Assembly (NCBI GenBank): GCA_038373885.1
Contig: JAWZYV010001774.1
Coordinates: 372,001-436,000, forward strand
Source of the DNA: Cheiracanthium punctorium
Lineage: Eukaryota; Arthropoda; Arachnida; Araneae; Cheiracanthiidae
Length of the DNA: 64,000 nucleotides
Direction of reading: 5' to 3'
Shown here: positions 53,690 through 64,000 of the stretch, one piece after another
Layout of the letters: each line of letters opens with the position of its first letter
Numbering within the stretch: position 1 is the first letter of the stretch
Position numbers and translations under genes: made by a program
Notes under the pieces: model-generated
Told to the model about the DNA's origin: nothing
What the model saw: the letters and a program-made list of their open reading frames with translations, nothing else
Databases searched by the model: none

Positions 53690-54004
53690 GAAATGAAATT
53701 CGTTACGTGAGGAGTGTATAAGGGGGTTCCGTGACAGGAAGTGCCGACCCCTCTCTGTCGATGGAACAGCTGTGGGTCGATATTGCAAAGGGGTCGCGTC
53801 GTAGTAAGCGAGCACGGCTCCCTTTTGTTGCGTACGCACAAAAACGGATACGCTAGGAAATAGACAGCGTCGGTTTTTCTTGAGTGTTGTTATCATCACG
53901 AGCAAAGTCCTCCTTTGGAGGTCTCACTCGGTGTGTTCTTTTTTATATCGGTCGCAGATTAGATAGATGCTCTCACAGTTCATGATGCTGGAGCGGCCGA
54001 AATC
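53690..54004 (+). promoter_or_regulatory. CpG-richer 5' region and putative promoter
   Basis: CpG dinucleotides are frequent here (for example GGGGTCGCGTCGTAGTAAGC and TTGCGTACGCAC), unlike the flanking AT-rich DNA. A TTTTTATATCGG stretch at 53940-53950 could act as a weak TATA element. Upstream ATGs at 53982 and 53985 open a short out-of-frame reading frame that overlaps the exon start and ends at TAG inside the exon. This could dampen translation if the transcript starts upstream of it. The last in-frame stop before the exon ATG is TAG at 53960. The transcription start cannot be placed from sequence alone. Confidence 0.4.
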
Positions 54005-54071
54005 ATGCTACATCGCCGCATCCTCGCCCTGGTGCTCGGAATAGTGGTCTCGACCCGGTTCGCGGACGCAG
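54005..54071 (+). CDS. First coding exon of a secreted or membrane protein
   Basis: The ATG at 54005 opens 22 complete codons plus one base (phase 1) and runs into CAG|GTGAGT, an ideal splice donor at 54072. The peptide has the three parts of a signal peptide: a basic start (MLHRRI), a hydrophobic core (LALVLGIVVS) and a polar end STRFADA, where cleavage after Ala is plausible. The codons are GC-rich at third positions (CTC, GCC, CTG, GTG, TCG, ACC), unlike the transposon debris. In animals, a signal peptide alone on a first exon followed by a very long intron is common for receptors, adhesion molecules and other extracellular proteins. No further exon was identified before 64000, so the family cannot be named. 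An exon shifted by an upstream ATG was considered; those ATGs are out of frame. Confidence 0.7.
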
Positions 54072-56902
54072 GTGAGTGAATGAAAGAGGAGGGGGGGCGT
54101 CTGGATATGTTGTGGTGATGGGTTTCGTTTTCGTTATTTAACTACAACAGTGTAGTAATTATCTTCAAAAGGTAGAGTTATTCGCAATGGATGTATATTA
54201 ACATTAAAAAATGATCTAATACGTTATTATTATCATTATATTATTATATAACTAGTACTACTACTACTTCGGCAACAATAATAATAATAATAATACGTTG
54301 GACTGACTCTCGCTACTTTACCACAAATAAACTCTCGGTATAAATTTCTATATCTCTAATTATGATAATATTGCACATGTTAAAAAAGAACAGATAGATC
54401 AAAATATATTCAAAAACATCAACAAAGATTTCATTCTGAATAGAATGTTTATATTTTGCCTCAGCGCATTAAGATACATTTTGAAGCGTTGTTTCATGAA
54501 CAATCTACAATCGATACTCTGATTCATTTTCAAAAGTAAGAATGAATACGAAATTGGGGATAGAGAAAGTTTATTTATTTATTTATTTTTAATACCGGAT
54601 AATATAAATGCCAATTTCTTCCAAAAACTTGTTAGCAAAAAGATTTAGCAAGAGATATACATCGTTTGATATTAAAAATTTCTTATTTTTCTCCTCCAGA
54701 GTTATGAAATTTAAGCTTTTAAAATGAATGAAGAATTCAGAACTATCCATAAAGTATGATTATGGATTTTTTAGTGCGAGAAAAATATTAATTCCTTCCC
54801 TAATTTTTTCTCCCTAAAAGCTTCTAAGCGAAAAGATTTAAACAGAGAAACGCAACGTTTCGTATCAACAATTCGTTCTTTTCTTATTTCCCCTCCGTCA
54901 ATAAAAGTTTATAAAATTTATAACTCTGGAAGGGGCCTAATAAAGTACGTGGCATTTAGTGCATTTTAAGTGCGGGAAGAAGGTTTAAATAACACCTACA
55001 AAATATCATTCGACAAAAAATGCTGACGTCTGAAATGTAAAACAATTTCAAATTAAATTTGTTGAATTGGATATCATTTTCCGCCCAAACCTGCTCTGCT
55101 CGTCTCCAGTCAACATTTGTTAAAATATTGAAGCAAATTTATTTATTTCGAAGAATATTTTGAGTTTATTCTTAATGATTTAAAAAAAAAACCTGCTGAA
55201 AAAAAATTTCGTCAATAAATCTTGCTTGTTTTTTCAAAAGGTAATCTGCGAAACGAACATTTAGTAAGAAGTCAGTTGAGTGATTTGTTAGATAAGAAAA
55301 GGCTACACGTGACCAAGATCAGATTTTTAGCCATTAAATCACTCAGTCCAAATGCCGAATATTGCGCCACTAGAAAATGACTGAAAGGGAGGACGCTCAG
55401 TTTTGAAGAAGTTTAACTTAAACATGTGTCATTAGTTTTAAAAACAATAAATGGAATTAAATAAACCATTAATTTTTAATATATTATTAATTTATTTTAT
55501 TATTATTAATTACTTTTTGGTACAATTAATTGAGTGTTAACTGCAAAAACGGATCAACAATGGCCTAAGAAAAACAACATAATTTTTGCAAATACCATCG
55601 TCAACAATATATGTCTAAGCGACTGGATTTTCTTTTAAATTTGGACTTGATCCCTTGCTTAACCTGGCTTTTCCCGTTTTTCGAATTTGGACCATTCGAA
55701 GAAGCACGTTTAAGAGTTCTTTTGACAAAATGACACATGTGTTCCATTTCTCTGTTTACATTATGTAGCATTTACAAAGAGGTGGTAAATGAGTCTTAAG
55801 ATGTTACTTAGATAAGATAAAAGGACGTTTCTAGTTTTCTTTCTGGCCCTGAACCATAAAAGGAAATTTTTAATATTATAAAAGAAGTGTGAGCGCCCCC
55901 TTAATAAAAAATCGGTGGAAGTATAAACTCAAGGAACCCCATCTTTCCCACTTTCCCATCTCGAATCGAATTAATTGTCCAGTGGGTTTGACCAAAAAAT
56001 AATAATTCGAGTGCAAGCAAAATTTGTTTGTTTAGATTTTGAAATATGTTGACCATGAAATCTGAAATGTGTGAATCATAGCAAAATAAAAAAATAAAGT
56101 CTTTATGGGTCATTTTGAGCTTTCATAAATTATTTTTACTACGTACGAAGTAAAAGGAAGTCTAGTAATGGCAAAAAATTTCGATATGCAGATTTTGATT
56201 TTAAAAAAAAATGATTTTGACCACCTCCAAATTTACTTTGAAAAGCTTTTGAGCGATGCCTCAACGTACGTATGTATGTTCATATCGATACATGTACAGT
56301 CCATTTTGACTAGATTTTCCCAGATGTCTGCACGTACATACGTATGTATGTTCGTAACTGGCATATCACAACTATTAGTCGAAGAATGCTGAAATTTTTA
56401 AATTAGAATTTTCGTAATATCTAGTTGTGCATTATCCTTTTTGGTTCCAATCGACTGGATAGTTTATTTATAGGGCCTCCCAAAAGAATTTCTGTATATT
56501 AAAGTTTATGGACATCTTCACTATATTATGTCTAATGGCTCATTGCTTGGGCCATCCCCAAAATCTCGCTAACTGTTATTGATCTTGACGAGTTTTACCA
56601 AACTATCGATAAATTTGGCGCCAAAAATAATTACGTATTTTGCATATCTTTAAAATTTTTAAGCGTAGAATTCGAGATTTTGAACTGTTGTAGCATTAAT
56701 TGTGCATCTTTTTTTTATTGCAATCGACTGGATAATATATTCACAAGGTTACCCTCTACCATCTTACGAATTACACGATAAACCTAAAAATTATATGATG
56801 TAAAAATAAGGCACTTTGAAAGGGAAGAGTTCTATGTGCACTTTGCAAACCATAAAGTTTTTTTCTTTTTAGATCTCGAATGACGAAGATAATTTTTGTA
56901 TC
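54072..56902 (+). other. Start of the presumed first intron
   Basis: Begins GTGAGT. AT-rich, with trinucleotide AAT runs near 54278-54296, TTTA repeats at 54571-54588 and tracts of TACGTATGTATGTTC at 56267-56350. No acceptor plus exon could be supported. Confidence 0.5.
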
Positions 56903-57159
56903 CAGAGGCAGATCAAGACTATTGGGGGCCCCTGGCGGTAAAATTTTCGAGGCCCCCCTAAGCCCAAGTTCCTTTCATAATTTAGTGTATTAAGGGAACT
57001 ATTAGATTTTTTTTTCGTGGGGGGGGGGGAGAACTGAACGATTTCACTCGATTGTTTTAACAATAAAATTAAACTCAACAAAAACTTGATAAAAGAATTT
57101 ATGAAACTTAATCAACAAAGAATCTTTACTCTATGCTTAAGAAAGTATTTTATATGAAC

Positions 57160-57420
57160 TTGCCTCTTGATTTATCTTTTGCAAATTCATCAATGATTTC
57201 TGTGATGAAATTAATAATTTTTGTGTCTGCGAAACTTTCCTATTCTTTGTATAATAAGCCAAATTGTTTAATCGTTCTTCCCTATCGTAGCTCTTAAATA
57301 GTTCTTTACGCGTTTTAAAACCGAAAAAGACCTTTCACCTCGTGCATTTGATATGGGTAGAGTTAATATTTTTAAAGTTATTTCTACATTAGGAAAATTT
57401 TATCACATTTGTCGTGCAGC
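57160..57420 (-). pseudogene. hAT-E transposase C-terminus (ZMYM1-type)
   Basis: The minus strand reads FPNVEITLKILTLPISNARG, ERSFSVLKRVKNYLRATIGK, then a stop/frameshift, then in the next frame RLNNLAYYTKNRKVSQT. This is the typical dimerisation region. Further upstream (57540-57660) only scraps such as KKKSTRKNLENICKM are seen. The rest of the transposase is lost or unrecognisable. Confidence 0.7.
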
Positions 57421-57472
57421 CATGTAAATTGCACATGCATTTCTGTCAAGTTCATTGTTTTCTTCCAAAAAT

Positions 57473-57506
<34 letters not shown>

Positions 57507-57714
57507 TTCAGCTCATTAACAAAATTTTAAATGTCTGTCATTTTGCAAATATTTTCCAAGTTTTTTCTTGTCGATTTTTTCTTTTCCTCTTTTGATAATT
57601 TATAACCAAAAAAGTACATTAAAATGCTCTAAACTATTTTTACGTGTTCCATTCTTCTGAATTATTCGGATTTGGTATACTATCAATGAATTTCACTATC
57701 AATGAACCCAGCCC

Positions 57715-58010
57715 TCCTCTCGCGGCTGGGTTGCTGTGAGACCGTGTACGCTAATGGGAGTTGGTGCACGTAAAATCCGTCGTGGTTCCAATGTCCTCCA
57801 TGTTTAACGCTACCTCTGGGGGTACCGATTTCACATGGTTGGGCCTTTATCTGGAATTGGTTGAAAATTAGGGGACCCTGAGCTAAGTCGGACTTCCTCT
57901 CACTAGGGATCATTAAAATGAAAGCCTCCCATCCGCCCATTGCCTTCCTATACGGGGATCTGGCACCGCTCCACAGTTGCCAGAGGACATTAGCAACAAC
58001 AACATAATAA
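57715..58010 (+). repeat. SINE, second member of the (CAA)n-tail family
   Basis: It shares TTATCTGGAATTGGTTGAAA and ATTAGGGGACC with 6218-6356 and ends in AACAACAACATAATAATAAT. The 5' part includes CCAGCC and GGCTGG, which can pair. Longer than the 6.2-kb copy. Confidence 0.6.
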
Positions 58011-59008
58011 TAATTTATAAAACTTAAAAAATAACGATAATGTTTTATTAATCGATTAAAACTTACCATTGGTCTGGTCATCATGTTTATAGATATTGAT
58101 GATTTTGGGTTATAAGTTCGAAATTTTGAAAAAGTCAGAAATTTTCATCATATAGTAATCTTTAAGAGACTGTAACTCAAGATCGTTTTGACCGAGAGGG
58201 CTGAGATGTCATTTTGTCTAGTGTTTTGAGGTGTTTCATAAAGTAGTATATATAATATGACCATATCACTTAAACAATTACTTTGCTAATTAAAAAATCA
58301 TAATACAGTTGAAATTTTTTTGAAAAAAAAAAAAACATGTCACTAAAACTTTTTAAGGAATTTGTATGGCAAATTTGAAAATGGAGTATCTACGATATCA
58401 ATGGAAAAAAAAAATATATCTGTGTACATAATTTATTTTGCAGTGGGAAGGGTTTTATTGAATGTAAAAGTAATAGGCTATTACAAGTGTTCAATTATAG
58501 TTATATTTTATTCCTTCTTGGCAGTGAAGTTCTATGTATTATCGATGACTAACAATAAAAATCAATTAGAGGTAATCATTGAACTAACAGTAATTTATGT
58601 TATTAACTAGCTGATTTTTATTAGTTTTGTTTATTGTTGAAAATGTATAACAATAAAATATAAATAAAAAATACATAACAAAAAATTCTTAAAATAGTAC
58701 TGACATTGCCAAGTATTTTTAATTAAAATTTTTCTGCAATAAAATTACAATTTAATTATTCTTAAGTTGTGAACTCTCAAAGTATCAACAGCAAAAATTT
58801 CTTGTTATATAATTTAATTTTTACTTATTTTTGTAACCAATAAAACAATTTTGATAATTTTCAAAATATCATTCTCAAAGTTTTGCATTAAAAAAATAAT
58901 AATACTGTTTTCGTAACTTATTATAATTTCTTTTCTTAATTCTTGAAACAATTATAACATTAGTCATTTTTAAATACGCATTTATAGTTTAAAATAAGTC
59001 ACTATCAG

Positions 59009-59100
59009 TGGCATAGCGAGGCTGAGGGGGCGTTCTACCCCTTGATAAATAACATTTGACAGTATGTAAAATTACCAAAAAAAAAAAAAAAAAAAAATTA
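59009..59100 (+). repeat. Class II terminus-like fragment
   Basis: CAGTGGCATAGCGAGGCTGA resembles the left end of hAT-B (CAGTGGCATAGCG). No right end was found; an A-tract follows at 59079-59096. Confidence 0.45.
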
Positions 59101-59330
59101 TCTCTGAGGATTTCCTTCTGCTGCCTCGAAGAACTATAGTAAACCTTCTCAATACAACTTTTAAAAATACCCCACACAACTTAAAAGGGAAAAAAAACCA
59201 GCACATACAATATAAAAAAAACTGGGTACAGTGGGGATTAGCACTTTGAATTGGTATGACTATAACTGAGAAACATAAGAACTAGGGAAAAAGCAATGGA
59301 CGTCTGCATTAAGTTCTTCGAATTACAAAG

Positions 59331-59651
59331 CTAGAAGATTATCGCGCATTTACGATTTTTAATGACCATTCGGGATCCACCGACAAAAGCTAACGCTTGA
59401 AAATCCCAAATCCAGCAGCAGACACGATGGAGAGAGCAACGGCAGATATTTTCTCCGCCAGCGTCCAATACATTGATAACCTTGTTCTGCGACAAAAAAC
59501 GTGGAAGTAAGATCCGCCCTTTAGACAAATCAAAAGCCCCTGTTTTAGGCTGAACTGAACAGTTCTGTGGCTTGGAAAAGGAGTGGACAATTGTTTTATC
59601 TTGCGGGGCCACTTTGTAGACGCGAAGGTTAAAGAGGGGGGGGGGGCGCAC
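59331..59651 (-). other. Ambiguous open frame in a GC-richer patch
   Basis: A 106-codon minus-strand frame contains VYKVAPQDKTIVHSFSKPQ and SQNKVINVLDAGGENICR. An overlapping frame (59390-59776) is also open. Composition differs from the surroundings. No domain is recognised and the position inside hAT-E makes transposon or captured sequence likely. Confidence 0.25.
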
Positions 59652-59850
59652 CTTTTAAAATTATTGCATTCAGTAGTAAGTTTTATATTAGAAGCGGTAT
59701 AAATTGTATCATGATAAAAATCAATAAATATAGCTCCAAGCAAATTTAATTCTAAATTCATTTTTAAAAAATTCAATTAATGAGAGAAATGCACCCTATT
59801 ACACTTTTCTACACTTTCTAAAAAACAGGAATGAGATTGCTTGTTGAGAT

Positions 59851-60096
59851 TTATTGCAGCTTGCTAGTTAATACCTGCCAAAGAGCATCTATATTTACTC
59901 TTGTTGATGTTCAAGCAAGAAAACATTGCCCACAAATATATGTAAACCCAAACTTTTCTGCAGAATATGATTTGTAAACTTCAACTAATGGTACAGCATT
60001 AAACATTTCTCTCATAGTATGATCTGATTGCATCTCAACAAGTTCAAGCTGAAGCTCCTCAGGTGCTGTGTCAATATCAGCAGTGATAGACAGCAA
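59851..60096 (-). pseudogene. ZBED5/SCAND3-like hAT transposase C-terminal fragment
   Basis: MLSITADIDTAPEELQLELV continues EMQSDHTMREMF, LVEVYKSYSAEKFGF, YICGQCFLA, then after a stop VNIDALWQVLTSKLQ. The series PEELQ.EL.(E/D).Q.D...K..F, FYKS.P.EKF and TY.CEQ.FS is the C-terminal signature of a hAT lineage different from ZMYM1. The copy is stopped after CFLA and lacks upstream parts. Orientation agrees with hAT-E's own relic, but it is probably a separate, older insertion. Confidence 0.7.
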
Positions 60097-60545
60097 ATTG
60101 AATTTAAACTTTTTAAGTCCTGAAATATTTTTTCTGATTTTGTTTTGTAACCTCTGCCGATAATCCCTATTCTCAACAAAAACACTTTTTTCTAAGTAGG
60201 GATTAAAAATTTTTTAGTCTTTAATTAATTTTTTTTTTCAGAAATCTCGTTTTAAGGGAGATTTTTATGACTATCTTGGCAGGGCATTTTTTTTTATTTT
60301 GCTTATGCTATTTGCCTACCCCTGGTCTAGAGCCTGGACAGCAGGGAATAGCCTTTTCAAAGAGTATGAAGACTGATTCTTTCTTATCAAGTTTCCACTT
60401 GTGGTGTATTGCTTCAATTTTTAGCTTATTTAATTTTTCTTTTGAAGAATTTTCAGTCAGGGTCTCTAGTGGTAGTCGGGGCCTCTGGAGGTACTCGGGG
60501 GCCCCTGGCGGCAGCCAGGTCCGCCAGGCGTTAGATCCGCCTCTG

Positions 60546-61249
60546 TTTGTATCATTGTGTTACAATCTTCTCATGTTCGGTAGACGGTTGAAATGTGAAA
60601 GTTCTGAGTCCTGGACTATCGAGCGACTATTCATGTATTCATGTAAGAGTTTTAAGCTGTTTTCTCCAAATGTAACATAAAAACGGGTCACAGCCTCTTG
60701 AAAAGTTTTTCGAACAAGGCTCGCAAAGCCACCCTGTTTATTTTTAGGCAGATAATCGCCGTGTAGCTTTGACTTAATCAAAAGTATTCCGTCTTGGGTT
60801 TGTATTCGGGACGTCACGAGTCAAATAATGTTGCAATTTTTTAATTTTCACATAACTGGAATTAATTCAAATTACACGAGTAAGAAAAATATTCGTTTCC
60901 TACCCTGCGAAGAACGGGTATGCAACTATTTTATATTTTAAAACATCTTAATTACTGAACGTTGTTATGTGAAAAGATTGATAATTTTATAATCTCACGA
61001 GATGAATTCTGTAAAATTTTTGTCAAACTTACAGTTACAAAGACATAATGAAAAAACATTTACGTTTCTTTTCAGATGGTAACACACCTGAACCAAAAGC
61101 TCCATTTTAAACTTATTAACCTTGTCATAATAATGCCCATATACAAAATGTGTATCTGAATGACGATCTCACTTCACTAATACTGTTTTGAACAAGAAAG
61201 ATACTGGCAATTCTGATACAGAAAGACTAAATTTTTAATAGTTTAAGCA
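60546..61249. other. Intronic AT-rich DNA
   Basis: CCTACCCTGCGAAGAACGGG at 60901-60920 is the inverted counterpart of 47098-47118. Nothing else recognised. Confidence 0.45.
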
Positions 61250-61799
61250 ATATGCAGGTACAAAAAATACACAATGTACGACCCCCGTACAAGAAAATTC
61301 CCTGTTAGTAATATGTGCCCCATACACTAATGAGGTGATGTACCATATTTCCGCCGATCATCATACAACGTCTTAGAGATATCTTTAAAGAAAAGTGATC
61401 AAAAGCTATACATGATTTTGAAGGTTTTCATTTTCTTTATTTCTGTATGACCCCTGAAATTGGATAATTAGACGACATTTTTCCCCTCCGAGAGCCATTG
61501 AAAAATGGTTTAAGACAGCGTTATATTTATCTTCATATCTCTGACACTTTTTAGGATATAGTTTCCAAATTTTGTATGTCATCTCATCAGTATATGGGGG
61601 CACATTTTACTAACTGGAAATTTTTTTGTATGGGAGTTCTATACAAGTTGAAAGAAGAGTAATTTTTGAAAATTGACGAAAAGAACGTAGCGTAATCTTT
61701 TCCAGGCCTTATTTTGAACATTGTTCAATTTACATTGCCCACTTATCTCTTATAGATAAAAAAATTAAAGCCCGATATCTCTTTTTTGGGACACCCTGT
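61250..61799. mobile_element. Mariner-type element relic, one end preserved
   Basis: It matches the right part of 51441-52255 (GTACGACCCCCGTA, AAAATATGTGCCCCATAC-like text, TTATCTCTTATAGATAAA) and ends GGGACACCCTG at 61798. The left CAGGGTGTCC end is missing. Confidence 0.65.
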
Positions 61800-62738
61800 G
61801 TATGTATTCTTGTTAAGAGAGAAAAAGTTAAATTGCATAAATTTTAAAAATGTTTATTCTTTTATATTTTCTAAGAAAATATATCTACAAGGTAGAATTT
61901 TATTATTAAAACGTAAATTTTTTCATTTTTTTTCCATAAAAAGATGTTTTTCGTCAATTACTTCAAAATTTCCAGAAATTTTACATCTCTATGCTTAAAT
62001 TTTAAGTTATCAGTAAACCTTATTTAAGAGAAATAAGTTCAACAGACTTGATCAATCGTATATTAGCTATGGAAACGAGTGTAACACAAAGCCCCAAAAC
62101 AAACTATTTCACTAACAAAATTATGCAGCTGCTAGAAAAAGCTATTTCTAATTAACATTGCGCTAAAAGTATCAGAGGATCTTTGCATCGTTAACAGTTT
62201 CAAATTTTGACACTTTCGTTTTCATTATGCTGATATTTCTTAATATAAACAAATATTTAAGTTTCAAATTTTAAACATTTTCTTTCTTTTTACACTAACA
62301 TTGTTCAGCCTATAAAACAAAATGCAGGATTTTGGTTTGTTTTTCGCATTTCTTCACATGGCACTTGCCTATGATGAAAATGTACGAAGCTAACTGCGGT
62401 ATCGTTATCGTTAATTTCTCGAGAAAAAGTTTCACTTTGCATACAAAAAAGGTATTATAAAGACACTTGCTCTTTAAGATTGCAAGCAATGATTTAACTT
62501 CATATCTCTCACAGTTGTGATAAAAATTAATGCTGCAAGGCATGATAACCGCATAAATAAAAAAGCAGAATTGAGAATAATAAATAAAGACGTCAAACTG
62601 TTTATTTTAGATAAGACTTCGTGAACCAGATTCTTTTTAAGAGCTGAAATTTCTTTAAAGCTTTCCAATATAGTTGGTAATTTTTTAGTCGTTCCATATT
62701 TGGACGTGTGTCAGTGAAAAAAATTTCGGAATACTTAA
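61800..62738. other. Intronic AT-rich DNA
   Basis: Nothing recognised. Confidence 0.45.
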
Positions 62739-63205
62739 CCCTTTGAGGCGCAACCCTTTCCCAATGCTGAAAAAGGGCAGCCGTTGCCTTCGCTCGACTT
62801 AACTACCAGCAAGATGGCGGACGATCGAAACGTTCATCGCGTGCCACAGATTTTACCCCTCGAGACCCTTTTTTGACGACAGCTGGCTGCACGCGATAAA
62901 CGTTTCGATCGTCCGCCATCTTGCTGGTAGTTAAGTCGAGTGATGGCAACGGGTGCCCTTTTTCAGCATTGGGCAATCTATCCAGCTGTTCTCGTATTCT
63001 TCCATTTTTCAGCAGATGTCAGTGCTGTTAAAAATAATCGTGATCATTATTTACGGAAAATGACGTGCTAAAAAGTAAAGGATTCTCGTGGAGCTATGTC
63101 ACCCGCAACTATTTTCATAGAAATCAAATCTATTCTTCGTGACTGGCAACAGTCAAAACGTCAGAGTTTGGTGTTCCCAGAGCGGGAACACTGCGCGTTG
63201 AAGGG
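62739..63205 (+). mobile_element. piggyBac-type MITE (467 bp) with long hairpin
   Basis: TTAA flanks both sides (62735-62738 and 63206-63209). The ends are CCCTTTGAGGCGCAACC and, on the opposite strand, CCCTTCAACGCGCAGTG. Near the left end two arms of about 85 bp (62763-62850 and about 62890-62976) are almost perfectly complementary; both contain AAGATGGCGGACGATCG or its complement and ACCAGCAAG/CTTGCTGGT. It is the inverted, longer relative of 45711-46134. Confidence 0.8.
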
Positions 63206-63944
63206 TTAACAAAACACTTCGAAATTGAAGACTATGAAAATCATGCGGAAACTTGAAGTTTCAAATGCAATCTTATTAGTTAGTTCGAGTTGAAACATGA
63301 TTTAATGTTCAACAGCCAGAAAACTGCTTGATTTTCATATTTTTCAATTTGCTTGAAATTGCAACAAAAATTTTATAGTTGTAACTAAACTATTTCCGGA
63401 CGTATCGACTATTACTTTAAGGAGAGTGATTATTCTCGTTCTTGCCCGTTTGAGAGGCGTTTTCCAAGAACGGATAAATACGGGCTTGACAGTGGGAGGG
63501 TTAACTATTACATGCAATTTTAGCAGGACCGGTTGTACAGTGTGTACGAGGAGTGCACCGCACATAGGCGGCCGAAAACGCAAGCGGCCAAAATTCTAAC
63601 TGCTGTTTTTATTCTTTTGATAATGATAATGTAATACTTTGTACTGCATTAATGAAACATTACTTCAGTTATGTTTTATATCAATGCATAATTACATTTC
63701 CGCACATATTGATATGCATGATCTGGACTGTTGAATTGGCACACAAGAAAGCTCGCCAAACGTAAATTTTATATAAAATAACATGATAATTCTTCTCATG
63801 CTTATCCGTTGTTGCTCCATAAGAAATATTTTATTTCCATACTATATAATCTTTTTGTTGTTGTTTACTGGCATGTCGGCCTAATAATAAATCTACATGG
63901 CCGGCGGAACATCGAGAACCGGTCCTGATTTTTAGGGTTATACA
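63206..63944. other. Intronic DNA
   Basis: CAGTGGGAGGGTTAA at 63490-63504 looks like a single piggyBac-type end without partner. Otherwise AT-rich. Confidence 0.4.
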
Positions 63945-64000
63945 CAGTGCCATATTAAAGGCAGGGCAAACGGGGCAACTGCCCAGGGCCCACGGGTTTT
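63945..64000 (+). repeat. hAT terminus running off the window
   Basis: CAGTGCCATATTAAAGGCAG followed by GGCAAACGGGGCAACTGCCC matches the hAT-end fragments carried inside the family E elements (36748, 43411 and, inverted, about 24700). Here it is outside any family E element. Its other end lies beyond 64000. Confidence 0.65.

Larger units (their letters stand above)
56903..60545 (-). mobile_element. hAT-E, 3.6-kb element with exact 8-bp duplication
   Basis: The ends CAGAGGCAGATC and, on the opposite strand, CAGAGGCGGATC are flanked by TTTGTATC on both sides (56895-56902 and 60546-60553). Both ends carry GGGGGCCCCTGGCGG. Its own transposase is probably the minus-strand ZMYM1-type relic at 57160-57420. 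It also contains a SINE, a fragment of a second, unrelated hAT lineage (59851-60096) and an A-tract at 57477-57504. It lies inside the presumed intron. Confidence 0.9.

Noticed and set aside
53554..53905. Minus-strand open frames overlapping the CpG-richer region
   Set aside because: They pass through G/C homopolymers and oppose the strand with the clear signal peptide and splice donor.
59390..59515. Plus-strand host exon ending at a GAA|GTAAGAT donor
   Set aside because: No acceptor fits the frame, the donor is weak, and the patch lies inside the hAT-E transposon.
63205..63507. Second piggyBac-type element ending GGGAGGGTTAA at 63504
   Set aside because: The left partner (TTAACCCTCCC) is absent, so only a possible single end was noted.

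Overview
This is eukaryotic, animal-type DNA: strongly AT-rich, full of homopolymer and simple-sequence tracts, almost without long open frames, and dominated by decayed transposable elements. The repertoire (hAT transposases of the ZMYM1/TTF-finger type, a Jockey-like retrotransposon with a three-knuckle gag, Helitrons, piggyBac-, mariner- and tRNA-derived short elements, and an endonuclease fragment of a kind I associate with arthropod elements) points to an arthropod, possibly a chelicerate. The phylum is an inference and the clade is a guess.

Layout. 1-8.06 kb: AT-rich DNA with a tRNA-derived SINE, a fold-back element, hAT-like ends, the N-terminal scrap of a hAT transposase and a near-perfect 68-nt hairpin. 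8.065-about 33.7 kb: a transposon nest. The oldest layer is a Helitron-family element carrying a tandem array rich in CACGTG. It is split by hAT-A (12320-20013), hAT-B (20263-26255) and a Jockey-like element (about 26285-33477), each holding further insertions. Undamaged paralogues inside the array give the pre-insertion sequence for both hATs. 33.7-48.6 kb: more hAT relics, a tandem repeat of about 150 bp, two full copies of an unusual 1.45-kb terminal-inverted-repeat element (called family E here), a ZMYM1-type hAT pseudogene, and small TA- and TTAA-flanked elements. 48.6-52.3 kb: a small hAT, an inverted Helitron copy and a mariner-type fold-back element. 53.5-54.07 kb: a CpG-richer stretch ending in a short exon that encodes a signal peptide and stops at a strong splice donor. 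54.07-64.0 kb: presumably the first intron of that gene, carrying another hAT with a clean 8-bp duplication, a SINE, and mariner and piggyBac remnants.

Gene content. The only convincing host coding sequence is the exon at 54005-54071. All transposase, gag, endonuclease and reverse transcriptase sequences are broken by stops, frameshifts or nested insertions. I see no intact autonomous element, no CRISPR array, no rRNA and no convincing functional tRNA gene. Many target-site duplications could be read directly, so the relative ages of much of the nest can be ordered.
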